Of a stretch of DNA of 64,000 nucleotides, positions 16,867 to 26,176 are shown piece by piece. The stretch's first letter is position 1; every line of letters starts with the position of its first letter. This stretch comes from CAVXHQ01 sp963761735 (GTDB lineage: Bacteria > Pseudomonadota > Alphaproteobacteria > Rhodobacterales > Rhodobacteraceae). Below the pieces are notes generated by a model, which was not told the origin of the DNA, did no database searches, and saw only the letters and a list, made by a program, of their open reading frames with translations. The position numbers were made by a program, and so were the translations under genes. The stretch lies in the NCBI GenBank assembly GCA_963761735.1, contig CAVXHQ010000006.1, positions 124,001 to 188,000 of the forward strand, read 5' to 3'.

Positions 16867-18840
16867 ATGGCCTGGATTGGAACCTTCCGAGGCGGTTCGA
16901 CCGATTATCTCACCGGCGTGGAGGGCTATTTCGATCCTTCCGGCATGGAACTCGGGCTTGTCTCGCAACCTGTCGTCGTGGGGGCCGCGACGGCCACCAG
17001 CGTCACCCTTCAGGCGTTCACCAACCTCGGCTGGATCACCTTCACCGGCACGGGTCTGGCGGTGGCCGAACGGCAGGTGGTGCAGCAATCGGCGGGCGGC
17101 ACGCTGCCCGTGTTCACCGCCGGCACGATCACCGGCATCCAGGTCCGTTTCAACACCGACCTCGACACGCTGACCACCGCGCTGGCCCTGTCGCCCGAAC
17201 GCCGGGACCAGCTCTTGCCGCTGATCACCGAGGCGCAGCGGATCACGCCGCAGAACCTCGATCAGCGCCTGCCCGTGACCGGCGTGATCCAGACAGAGCC
17301 GTTTTCGGCCGCCGCGATGAGCCAGGCGATCGTCCAGGGCTATGCGCAGAACAGCATCGAGCCGCTGAACGCCTTCCTCAGCCAGTTCAGCCATTTCTAT
17401 ACCGGCGACGATGTGGCGGGGCGGTTCCGCGGGTTCGACGGCGACGACCGGATCAGCGGCGGCGGCGGTTTCGATTATATCGACGGCCAGGGCGGCGACG
17501 ACATCCTGATCGGCGGGGCCGGGATCGACATCCTGATCGGCGGACCGGGCAACGACCTGTTCATTCCGGGGCCGGGCATGGATCAGGTCAGCGACGACAT
17601 CCTCAGCGCGCCGGGCGAGATCGACACCGTGTCCTATGTGGATTCGCTGGAGCCGGTAATCGTCGACCTCAACCCCATCGACGGCGATCAGGGCGGCGAC
17701 GGAATCCTCGGCGTCGAGCGTGTCATCGGCTCGAACTTCGGCGACGTCCTCTACGGCTCGGACACGCCGGGCATCGCCAGCGACACGCTGATCGGGGCGG
17801 CGGGCGACGACACGCTCGTCGGATTTCAGGGCGACGATCTGCTGATCGGTGGCGTCGGTTTCGACATCCTGTCGGGGGGTACGGGCCGCGACGTCGCCGC
17901 CTATGCCGCTGCCGCCGACCGGGTGCAGGTCTTCGACGGGCCGCAAGGCTCGGTGCTGGTATTCGCGCCGGGCGAGGGCCTCGATCAGGTGCTGGCCGAC
18001 GTGGAGGCGTTCAGCTTTGGCGGCCAGATCTTCGGGCGCGGCCAGCTTGGCCGGTCGGGCACGCAGCTGCGGCTGGGCGACGAGATGAACAATACGCTGA
18101 CCGGCACCCAGGCGCCGAACGGCGATCTGCTTGTCGGGCGCGGCGGCAACGACGTACTCAACGGTCTGGACGGGCCCGACATCCTGGAGGGCGGCGCCGG
18201 CAACGACATCCTGCGCGGCGACGCGGGCAACGACGTGCTGCGCGGCGGCGACGGAGCCGACACGGTGAACGGCGGCGCGGGCAACGACGCGCTGTTCGGC
18301 GGCGACAGCGACGCGGACCTGCGCGACGTGATCTTCGGCGGCGCGGGCAACGACCGGATCGACGGCGGTGCGGGCAATGACAGCCTCGCGGGCGGCGCGG
18401 GCGCGGACATCATCGAAGGTGGCGCGGGGGCAGACACGGTCATCGGCAACGCCGGTGCGGACGTGCTGACCGGGTCCGCGTTCTCGGATCTGATCTTCGG
18501 CAACGACGGCTTCGATTTCATCAACGGCGGTTTCGGATCGGACCGGGTGAACGGTGGCGCGGGCGCGGACCGGTTCTTTCACGCAGGCGTCGCGGGCCAT
18601 GGTTCGGACTTCATCCAGGACTATTCGGGCACGCAAGGCGACCGGCTCGTCTGGGGCGGCGGCGCGGCAAGCCAGGGGCAGTTTCAGGTCAACTATGCCA
18701 CCACCCCGAACGCCGGAGGCGGCACGCAGGAGGCCTTCGTGATCTACCGGCCCACCGGCCAGATCCTGTGGGCGCTGATCGACGGCGCCGATGAGACGAT
18801 AAGGTTGCAGCTCGGCGCGGATGTCTTTGCGATCGGGTAG
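16867..18840 (+). CDS. RTX calcium-binding repeat protein
   Basis: A 657-residue exoprotein without a signal peptide, as expected for type I secretion. The N-terminal ~180 residues are of unknown function. Hemolysin-type nonapeptide repeats (GGxGxDxLx) occur at about 188-240, 295-335 and 415-575 and would form Ca2+-bound parallel beta rolls. The C-terminal ~85 residues, from FIQDYSG to DVFAIG, are a secretion-signal-like module shared with the M10 protease at 19683-22534. No type I secretion genes are in the window. It is high in Asp and Gly and has no catalytic motif, so an adhesin or surface role is possible. Confidence 0.85.
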   Translation: MAWIGTFRGGSTDYLTGVEGYFDPSGMELGLVSQPVVVGAATATSVTLQAFTNLGWITFTGTGLAVAERQVVQQSAGGTLPVFTAGTITGIQVRFNTDLDTLTTALALSPERRDQLLPLITEAQRITPQNLDQRLPVTGVIQTEPFSAAAMSQAIVQGYAQNSIEPLNAFLSQFSHFYTGDDVAGRFRGFDGDDRISGGGGFDYIDGQGGDDILIGGAGIDILIGGPGNDLFIPGPGMDQVSDDILSAPGEIDTVSYVDSLEPVIVDLNPIDGDQGGDGILGVERVIGSNFGDVLYGSDTPGIASDTLIGAAGDDTLVGFQGDDLLIGGVGFDILSGGTGRDVAAYAAAADRVQVFDGPQGSVLVFAPGEGLDQVLADVEAFSFGGQIFGRGQLGRSGTQLRLGDEMNNTLTGTQAPNGDLLVGRGGNDVLNGLDGPDILEGGAGNDILRGDAGNDVLRGGDGADTVNGGAGNDALFGGDSDADLRDVIFGGAGNDRIDGGAGNDSLAGGAGADIIEGGAGADTVIGNAGADVLTGSAFSDLIFGNDGFDFINGGFGSDRVNGGAGADRFFHAGVAGHGSDFIQDYSGTQGDRLVWGGGAASQGQFQVNYATTPNAGGGTQEAFVIYRPTGQILWALIDGADETIRLQLGADVFAIG

Positions 18841-18960
18841 AGAGCGCGACGATCTGGCGCCCGGAACCTGCTCGGAGGGGCCGACCGGGCGGTCCGAATT
18901 GGCGGAATGCAGAAAATTCTTTCAGAAATCGCCGGGCCTTGTTAGGGTCTCGTCAATGTC

Positions 18961-19596
18961 ATGATCGGTATCGGGGTTTATTTTATGCCTGTGCCACACC
19001 GACGGGACGACCATAGCGCCATGGCCGGGAGGGCTGTTTTCCGGTGTGCTCTGGTCGCAATCGCATTTCTGGGGGCTGTTATGAGTCCGGCATCGGGCCG
19101 CGCCCAATCTCTTGACATAACGGTTCCGGCGGACTGGTCGTCGGTTGAATTCCAGATTGATCCGGTGGCCGAGGACGGTATCGCGGCACCGTTGCCGCGG
19201 GGATACGTCAGGCTCTATTCCGGGCCTGTGTCCCAGCGATATCTGGCTGTGGCGGCACCGCTCTGGGATCTTGCCCCCGAGGCGGGCCTTGCCGACATCA
19301 CCGATGCCGCCGCCCGGGCGGGCGTGGCGCCGGGCGCCTTTGCGCTGCCACCGGTCGGCCATGGCAAGCGGACCCAACCCAACAGGGTTCTGGCCGCCGG
19401 ATTGCCCGGCGGCGCGACGGCGATCTTCGCGGGACGGATTGCGGTGGATGCGCCCGATGCGCCTGTCGGCTGGTTTCTGGCCTGCAAGGCCGACATTGCG
19501 GCATCCCGCGGCCTGACAACCCGGTTTGCCGGGGTGGCCCCCGGTGATCTGGTGGATCTGGCCGCCTGGATCTGCGGGGAAGCCGGCGCTTTTTGA
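18961..19596 (+). CDS. secreted hypothetical protein
   Basis: A 211-residue protein with an N-terminal secretion signal. A start at 19021 would give a compact signal peptide (MAGRAVFRCALVAIAFLGAV and on, cleavage near GRAQS); 18961 is the longest frame. The mature part, about 160 residues, has no family I recognise. It lies between two RTX genes and may be cotranscribed with the protease. Confidence 0.6.
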   Translation: MIGIGVYFMPVPHRRDDHSAMAGRAVFRCALVAIAFLGAVMSPASGRAQSLDITVPADWSSVEFQIDPVAEDGIAAPLPRGYVRLYSGPVSQRYLAVAAPLWDLAPEAGLADITDAAARAGVAPGAFALPPVGHGKRTQPNRVLAAGLPGGATAIFAGRIAVDAPDAPVGWFLACKADIAASRGLTTRFAGVAPGDLVDLAAWICGEAGAF

Positions 19597-19682
19597 GGCG
19601 CGGGCAGTTTGCAGACGTTCGGCGTTGCAAAGGCTCTGCACCACCGATTTTTGAATAACTTTTCTGAAGAGGATTTTTAAAG

Positions 19683-22534
19683 ATGGCCAATACCACAGCC
19701 GAACGCGCTATTTCCGCTTCCTTGCCTGCTTCCGGGCGCACGCTTCTCGCTGATATTACCAACGACCGGATCTGGGCGGACGCGACCCTGCAGTATTACC
19801 TCGGGGGGGCGGACACGCTGAATTTCGATGCCGAATTCCGCGTCGCCTACGAGGGAGCAGCCGATGATTACTATCAGGAAGGCTCGAATCCCGACGCGCC
19901 CTTTGCCTATATCGACCAGATGGTCCGCGCCTATCAGATGATCGACAGCGTTATCGCGACCGATTTCACCCGGGTGACGAATGCCGCGACCGCGCAGACG
20001 ACGGCGGATCTGGTGGTGATCACGTCCGACGACGCCGAGGAACCGCTCGAAGGCTTTTTCCAGCTTCCCGAAAGTGCGACCCGCGCGGCCGACGACTACT
20101 GGAGCCTTGGCACGATCACCAGCGATCTCGATTACATGAACACGGCGCCGGAAGCGGGGGGCGGCGAATACCTCAACTGGACGCTGATCCACGAGGCAGG
20201 CCACGGGATCGGTCTGTTCCATCCGTTCAGCGGCGGCGCCACCCGTCCGTCGGTCGGCGCGGCGCTGGATGACGAACGCTACACGGTCATGTCCTATACC
20301 GGGGCCACCGACGCCAACGCCTATGGTCATGCGGTGACGATGATGGCGCTCGACGTCGCGGCATTGCAGCAGCAGTACGGCACCGAGACCTATGCCACCG
20401 GAAATTCGACCTATACCCTGTTGGATCCGCGCGGCGGCGCGCTTCGCCTGGGCGAAGGCGACATGGCGATCGGGCGCGCCTATGCCACAATCTGGGATTC
20501 CGGCGGTGCCGCTGACGAGATCAACTATGCCGGCAACGCGAATTCGGTGCTGATCAACCTCAACGACGCCACGCTCGACCGCAGCGGTGTTGCCGCCGAG
20601 GTGGCGCCGTCGCTCACGGCGCTGCAATATACCGCGATCTTTGACCGGCTCTCGCAGGACCTGCAGACCGAAACGACCGACGCCAACTACAATGCGGGCG
20701 GATTCTTCAGCCGGGTGATGATCCGCGACGGCGAGGGGACCTATGCCGGCATCGACGGCGGCTTTGCCATCGCGAACGGCGCGCTGATCGAAAACGCGGT
20801 CGGCGGCGCGGATGCCGACCTGCTCATCGGGAACGAACAGGCCAACTCGCTGCGCGGCGAGGACGGCGACGACGTGGTGATCGGCGGCCGCGGGGACGAC
20901 AGGCTGTTCGGCGGCGAGGGCTGCGATACCGCGGCCTTCTCCGGTGCGCAGGCTGACTACGAGATCACCGAGAACGACGACGGCAGCGTGACCGTGGTCC
21001 ATTCCGGCGGCACCATGACCGACGGCAGCGACACGCTGCGCGACATCGAATTCCTGCAATTCTCCGATGCCCGCCTCGGTCTGGCCGAGGCCGAAGCGCT
21101 GACCCTGACCGAGATCACCTCGAATGCGTTCATCGATTTCGGTGCGAACACGATGTTCCGCAACGACGACCAGTCGCAGTTGGTCGACATCTCGCCGATC
21201 TTCGAGGAAGGAATTGTCATCGACGATGTCGTCTACGACGGGGTCTATCTCAACACCAACGGCAACATCACGTTCGGCTCGGGCCTGTCGACCTACACGC
21301 CGCAGGTGATCGGCGGCGGCTCCAACAACCGCATCATCGCGCCCTACTGGGCCGACGTCGACACGCGCAACCCCACCGATGGAACCAATCCCGGCTCGAT
21401 TTACTGGGATTACAACGCCGACCGGGATTCCCTCGTCTTCACCTGGGAGGATGTCGGCTATTACAGCCGCCGTACCGATCTTCTGAGTTCGTTCCAGCTT
21501 GAGCTGCTCGACCGCGGCTGCGGCAACGTCGAGATGATTTTCCGCTACGAGGATATCAGCTGGACTGCAGGCGGCGCCTCGGGCGGCGTCGACGGGCTTG
21601 GCGGCTTCACCTCGCGGGCCGGGTTCTCGCTGGGCGAAATCCTGTTCGAGCTGCCGTCCTCCGGAAACGAGTCCGCGATGCTGGGCCTCGACAGCAGCCA
21701 GGGCAATACCGGTGTCTCGGGTGTCTGGCAATTCGCCGTCGCGGGCGGCGCGGTGCAGGGCGTCGGCGGGAACGAAGGCGACGTCTACACCGGAACCGAC
21801 GGCAACGATGTCTACGAAGGCAATCTCGGCGATGACATCATCGACGGCGGCGCCGGTAACGATACGCTGTCGGGCGGCGCCGGCAACGACAGGGTCCGTG
21901 GCGGCGACGGCGATGACCGGCTGAGTGGCGGCGACGGCGCCGACACGGTCAACGGCGGCGCGGGCAACGACCTGATCTATGGCGGCGACACCGACGCGGA
22001 CCTGCGCGACGTGATCTACGGCGGCGATGGCGACGACCGCATCGACGGCGGTTACGGCAACGACCTGCTGAACGGCGGCGCAGGGGCCGACGTCATGGAG
22101 GGCGGCTTTGGCGCGGATACGCTGATCGGCAACGCGGGCAACGACGTGCTGACGGGCTCTGCCTTCGGCGATCTGATCTTCGGCAACGACGGTTTCGATT
22201 TCATCAACGGCGGTTTCGGATCGGACCGGGTGAACGGTGGTGCGGGCGCGGACCGGTTCTTCCACGTCGGCGTGGCCGGGCATGGCAGCGACTGGATCCA
22301 GGATTATTCCGGCGCGGGCCGGGGGGCGAAGGCGACCGTCTTGTCTGGGGCGGCGGCGCTGCCAGCGTCGGCCAGTTCCAGGTGAACCTCGCCACCACCG
22401 CCAATGCCGGCGGCGGCGCACAGGAGGCGTTCGTGATCTACCGCCCCACGGGCCAGATCCTGTGGGCGCTGGTCGACGGCGCGGAAGAGACGATCCGGTT
22501 GCAGATCGGGGCGGATATCTTTGCGATCGGATGA
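19683..22534 (+). CDS. M10 serralysin-like metalloprotease with nidogen-like domain and RTX repeats (frameshifted)
   Basis: Domains in order are: an M10 zinc protease (about 1-250) with HEAGHGIGLFHP zinc site and VMSYTG Met-turn; RTX repeats near 370-410; a nidogen-like (NIDO) domain at about 500-650 (LNTNGNITFG, IIAPYWADVD); and RTX repeats at 700-840. A C-terminal secretion module follows. As written, translation stops at 22385. A missing base in the G6 run at 22321-22326 would restore GDRLVWGGG and the module ending DIFAIG, with a stop at 22534. This module matches the RTX protein upstream. The frameshift removes the presumed type I secretion signal, unless it is a sequencing error. Confidence 0.85.
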
Positions 22535-22563
22535 GACGCTGTCGGGTTCGCGGCACGTCGTGA

Positions 22564-23270
22564 TGTACCCCGGGGGGGGGCAGGTGCCCGGTCCCGCGGT
22601 TTGATGGTGCGATCATCTGGCTGGAATGAACGCAAACCTCTTGGTACGGGCTCATCGCGGCGGCGCCACGAATATTTTACCCTCTCACAGATGCTTGATG
22701 TGTGAGAGGGCAGGCTTTGCGCCAGAGCTGTAGGACAGCATTCGCAAGCGTCGCTCGCGCAGATGAGCGCTGAACTGGGTATCGATCCCAAAACGGTTGC
22801 GGAGCGGCGGAAACGGGCGACGGTCGCGAAACTCAAGACCGGAACGAAGGAACCGCGCGCGACGGTTTTGAGCGCGCCGTAGGAAGCGAAGATCGCAGCG
22901 CTCCGGCACGATATGCTGATTCAGTCGGACGATTGCCCCCTTTGCCTCGTAGCCCAAAATCCCGCTTCCGACCCGGTTTGCGGTGCGTCGGTGTCTGCCG
23001 CGAAACGGGATCTTCGGTCTGCCGGAGGGGACAACGACAGGCCCTGACGGCGGCGCTTCAAGCGCCAGCCGATCGGGTTCTTCCACACCGACAACGCTGG
23101 AGTCGGGACTTTTGAAGGCCAGCTCTACATGTTCGTGGCGATCGATCCCAACGGCAAGTTCGCGGTCATGCAGATCGTCGAGAAGGCCGATAAGGCGCAC
23201 TGCAGGAGAGTTCTTGGAGCACGCGCCCGAGGCCGTGTCCTGTCAAGTATTCACCGGTCCTGGGCTCACA
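22564..23270 (+). pseudogene. decayed IS481-family transposase
   Basis: Fragments in several frames match an IS481 transposase. They are an N-terminal helix-turn-helix (MSAELGIDPKTVAERRKR, then an in-frame TAG), then FFHTDNAGVGTFEGQLYMF and VAIDPNGKFAV of the catalytic domain. The left end (TGTACCCC to TTTGATGGTGCGATC) is related to the end of the IS481 fragment at 28136. Stops, frame changes and a missing 3' half show an old, dead copy. Confidence 0.7.
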
Positions 23271-23562
23271 ACTCATAACCAGAATATCACGGTTGCGGCG
23301 AGGGCGATGGTGGAGTGAAAGACGGTTACGGACCTGTCGCGGCGGGGTGCGACGACACGAGCAATCCCCTTGACGGGATTGCCGCCTGCAATGCCCATAC
23401 CGTCATTTCAACGCGCAACAACGCCAAGCCGTGGAAGCCTACAAGTGCTGGAGCCATCGCCAAGAACGAGGCGGCTAACCCGTCGCGATACCCGGGCCTA
23501 TCGCTGTGGCGACGGTAGAGCAGATACCACCGCCGGAGCCTTGCCGAAACGAAGATGCAACG
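23271..23562. other. insertion-sequence debris
   Basis: No intact gene. On the minus strand, a short frame containing RRWYLLYRRHSDRPGYRDG looks like a fragment from an insertion sequence, but I cannot assign the family. The stretch ends at the left inverted repeat of the IS5-family element. Confidence 0.35.
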
Positions 23563-24615
23563 GGCGTTGTTGCACAACTTTGACTTCCGATGATTCACAT
23601 TGGGCATCCATGCGGTCAGACGGGGTCCATGACAAAGCCCTCACCAGCCCGTTACCGCACGACAAACTGGTCCAGCTACAACGCGGCGCTGCGCAAGCGC
23701 GGCTCTTTGCTGATCTGGTTGGACAAGGAGATGACCTGGCTCGCGCCGCCTGACGGTAGGCCCGGTCGCCCTGCGGTATTTTCGGATACCGCGATCCAGT
23801 TCTGTCTGACGATCAAGGTCCTGTTCAAGCTCCCGTCGAGGCAAACGACAGGAATGGTGGCCAGCCTGTCGGGGATGGCGAACCTCGACTGGGCCGTGCC
23901 GGATTATTCGACGCTGTGCCGGAGGCAGAAGACCCTCGCGGTTCAGTTTCCCTACCGTCGCGCCAATGGCCCGCTGAACCTGCTGGTCGACAGCACTGGT
24001 ATCAAGTTTCCAGGTGACGGCGAATGGCAGGCCCGCAAGCACGGGCCGCAGGGCCGCCGCCAATGGCGCAAGGTGCATCTGGCCATCGACACGGCCACTT
24101 CGGACATCCGGGCCGTGGAGTTCACCCCCAGCAGCGACGGCGACAGCCCCATCCTGCCGGAACGGCTCAACCAGACCCCCGAGGGGGAACAGATCGGCAC
24201 CGTGACCGCCGATGGGGCGTATGACACGCGCCGCTGCCACACCGCCATCGTCGACCGTCAGGCCACCGCGATCATCCCGATCCACAAGAACGGGCGGCCC
24301 TGGAAGGAGGACTGTCCGCCAGCCACGGCCAGAAACGAAACCCTGCGCGTCACCCGCCACTACGACGGGGCGTTCTGGAAACATTGGACCGGGTACCACG
24401 CCCGAAGCCGGATCGAAGCCAAGATGCGCTGCCTCAAGGCCTTCGGGGAACGTATCGCCGCGAGAGACCCCGACCGCCAGACTGCCGAAATCCAGATCCG
24501 CGTCGCCCTCATGAACCAATTCTCGGCCCCCGGAACCGCCGAGATCGTGCGCCTGGGCTGAACCCAACGGGGAAAGGGGAACGCACGTCTCAGGCGTCAG
24601 TTCTGCTACAATGCC
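23563..24615 (+). mobile_element. IS5-family insertion sequence
   Basis: About 1053 bp with one transposase gene. The ends are imperfect inverted repeats: GGCGTTGTTGCACAACT on the left and GGCATTGTAGCAGAACT read inward from the right (3 mismatches in 17). No convincing target duplication was found. The length, single gene and end sequence fit IS5-family elements. Confidence 0.75.
23629..24561 (+). CDS. IS5-family transposase
   Basis: A 310-residue DDE transposase. Catalytic positions fit LLVDSTGIK (Asp), VTADGAYDTRRC (Asp) and RSRIEAKMR (Glu). The N-terminal KPSPARYRTTNWSSYNAAL is typical of the group. The ATG at 23629 was chosen over an upstream in-frame ATG because it matches the family N-terminus. 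It appears intact. Confidence 0.9.
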   Translation: MTKPSPARYRTTNWSSYNAALRKRGSLLIWLDKEMTWLAPPDGRPGRPAVFSDTAIQFCLTIKVLFKLPSRQTTGMVASLSGMANLDWAVPDYSTLCRRQKTLAVQFPYRRANGPLNLLVDSTGIKFPGDGEWQARKHGPQGRRQWRKVHLAIDTATSDIRAVEFTPSSDGDSPILPERLNQTPEGEQIGTVTADGAYDTRRCHTAIVDRQATAIIPIHKNGRPWKEDCPPATARNETLRVTRHYDGAFWKHWTGYHARSRIEAKMRCLKAFGERIAARDPDRQTAEIQIRVALMNQFSAPGTAEIVRLG

Positions 24616-24670
24616 GTCTAGAGCGACAACGGGCAACAGGAACCCTAGTCGTGTTGGTCACGCGAGCCAA

Positions 24671-25270
24671 TTAATTGAAGATTTTCGATAACTGACGGCA
24701 GGCGTGTCTAGCTTCGTCAGTTTTACCGGATATAAGGAAGGCTTCGATCCGCTTAAGTGCTGCGCCGGTGTTAATGGAATCAAATATCTTGCCCTCCGAA
24801 GGATCGGGTCTCCGGATTGAAAAATATTGTAACCGCTTGGCCACCGCACCGTAGCCGAATTTATAAGGCTCGTCGCCGTGTCCAAAATCATAGTTCTCGC
24901 ACCCGAGCATAATTGCACATTCAATACTGTGGAAGTGCAATGCCGCGCCGATAAAGGCCTCTTCCGCACTTTCGTCACGCCCCGCGATTATGAAGTGCAT
25001 CGCCCCTATTGTCGGGTCCATGACATGACCCAATGCTCCCAACGGAACATCCCCTCGCCAGAGCACCGGCAAGAATAGTGCATCGGTTTGCAGCGCCGCT
25101 GCCAAGACCCTTTCGAAATTTGCCGCTACCTTCGTTGCCGAGGACGCGCCTTTTTTCGGCGACCACTTCTGATTCCAGAAACCCATGAGAATGGATATAT
25201 CGGTCTCGAAACTATCGCTGTCGCAATGTGTAAAGTGATATTCGCCCGTCGTGAAGAATTGCCGCTGAAA
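24671..25270 (-). pseudogene. GNAT acetyltransferase (BcsL/CelD-like), N-terminally truncated by IS21
   Basis: About 200 residues of a C-terminal GNAT domain of the CelD/BcsL (Acetyltransf_6) type: GFWNQKWSPKKG, PLGALGHVMDPTIGAMHF, FGHGDEPYKFGYGAVAKR. The reading frame runs upstream straight into IS21 sequence at 25271, so the native start and N-terminal half are lost. Such enzymes are linked to polysaccharide or cell-wall modification. The rest of the gene is not found on the other side of the IS. Confidence 0.7.
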
Positions 25271-25423
25271 TGTCAATCTCGGCGACAAAAGGGACCATTT
25301 ACCGGCGCAAAATGGGGCCACGGCCTGGATGTTCGCGGCGCTCTGGCGCGTGTGCTCGCCAAGTAGCTGACGCGCGCCAGAGTGCGCTGGCCGCAGGCCA
25401 GCATTGCTGCTGTTTTTGCGGTT

Positions 25424-26176
25424 TCAGTCTTGGAGTTTGCGGCTCTGTCGCAGCCGGTAGCTGTCGCCGTTCATTTCCAGGATGTGAACATGGTGGGTCA
25501 GGCGGTCGAGGATGGCGCCGGTAAGGCGCTCGGATCCGAAGACTTCGGTCCATTCATCAAACGGCAGATTGGACGTGATGACGATTGATCCTCGCTCATA
25601 GCGCTGCGAGATGACTTCGAACAGCAACTCCGCGCCGGATTTGCTCAGGGGAACGAAGCCAAGTTCGTCAATGATCAACAGATCCTGACTGACAATCAGC
25701 TTTTGCAGGCGCTGCAGACGCCGATCATCGGCTGCCTCGATCAACTCATGCACCAGCGCGGCGGCCGTCGTGAAGCGGACCTTCAGGCCCTTCTGGCAAG
25801 CGGCGAGACCAAGCCCCAAGGCAATGTGGGTCTTGCCGGTTCCCGATGGACCCAGAGCAATAATGTTCTCGCGGCGATCAGCGTATTCGCAACGTGCCAG
25901 CTCCATGGTCAAGACCTTGTTGAGCGACGGGATCGCCTTGAAGTCGAAACTGTCGAGGCTCTTGGTGGCCGGGAACTTCGCGGCTTTGATCCGCCGCTCA
26001 ACCATCCGGCGTTCGCGTTCGATCAGCTCCAGTTCGCAAAGCCGCAGCAGATATTGAACATGATCCTTGCCCTCTGCCGCACACTGACGGGCCAGCTTGC
26101 CATATTCGCTCTTGAAGGTCGGCAGTCGGAGCGCCTTGAGGTGATGCTGCAATAAGACCTGCGGAGTGTCGCTCAT
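25424..26176 (-). CDS. istB: IS21 helper ATPase IstB, copy 1
   Basis: A 250-residue AAA+ ATPase with Walker A LGPSGTGKTHIA and Walker B LLIIDELGFV. It assembles on target DNA and activates IstA. The start at 26176 overlaps the istA stop (ATGA); the longer frame upstream lies inside istA. Identical in copy 2. Confidence 0.93.
   Translation of the reverse strand: MSDTPQVLLQHHLKALRLPTFKSEYGKLARQCAAEGKDHVQYLLRLCELELIERERRMVERRIKAAKFPATKSLDSFDFKAIPSLNKVLTMELARCEYADRRENIIALGPSGTGKTHIALGLGLAACQKGLKVRFTTAAALVHELIEAADDRRLQRLQKLIVSQDLLIIDELGFVPLSKSGAELLFEVISQRYERGSIVITSNLPFDEWTEVFGSERLTGAILDRLTHHVHILEMNGDSYRLRQSRKLQD

Noticed and set aside
17440..18560. Regularly spaced repeats that could suggest a CRISPR array
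   Set aside because: They are codon-periodic (27-base) units of the RTX protein in an open frame, with no unique spacers.
16834..18636. A 600-codon open frame on the minus strand across the RTX gene
   Set aside because: It is the antisense of GGxGxD repeats, which in GC-rich DNA leave the opposite strand open. Its protein is Val/Ala/Asp/Arg repeats without a family.
19677..22655. A 992-codon open frame on the minus strand across the M10 protease
   Set aside because: Antisense shadow of a gene with zinc-site, Met-turn and RTX motifs on the plus strand.
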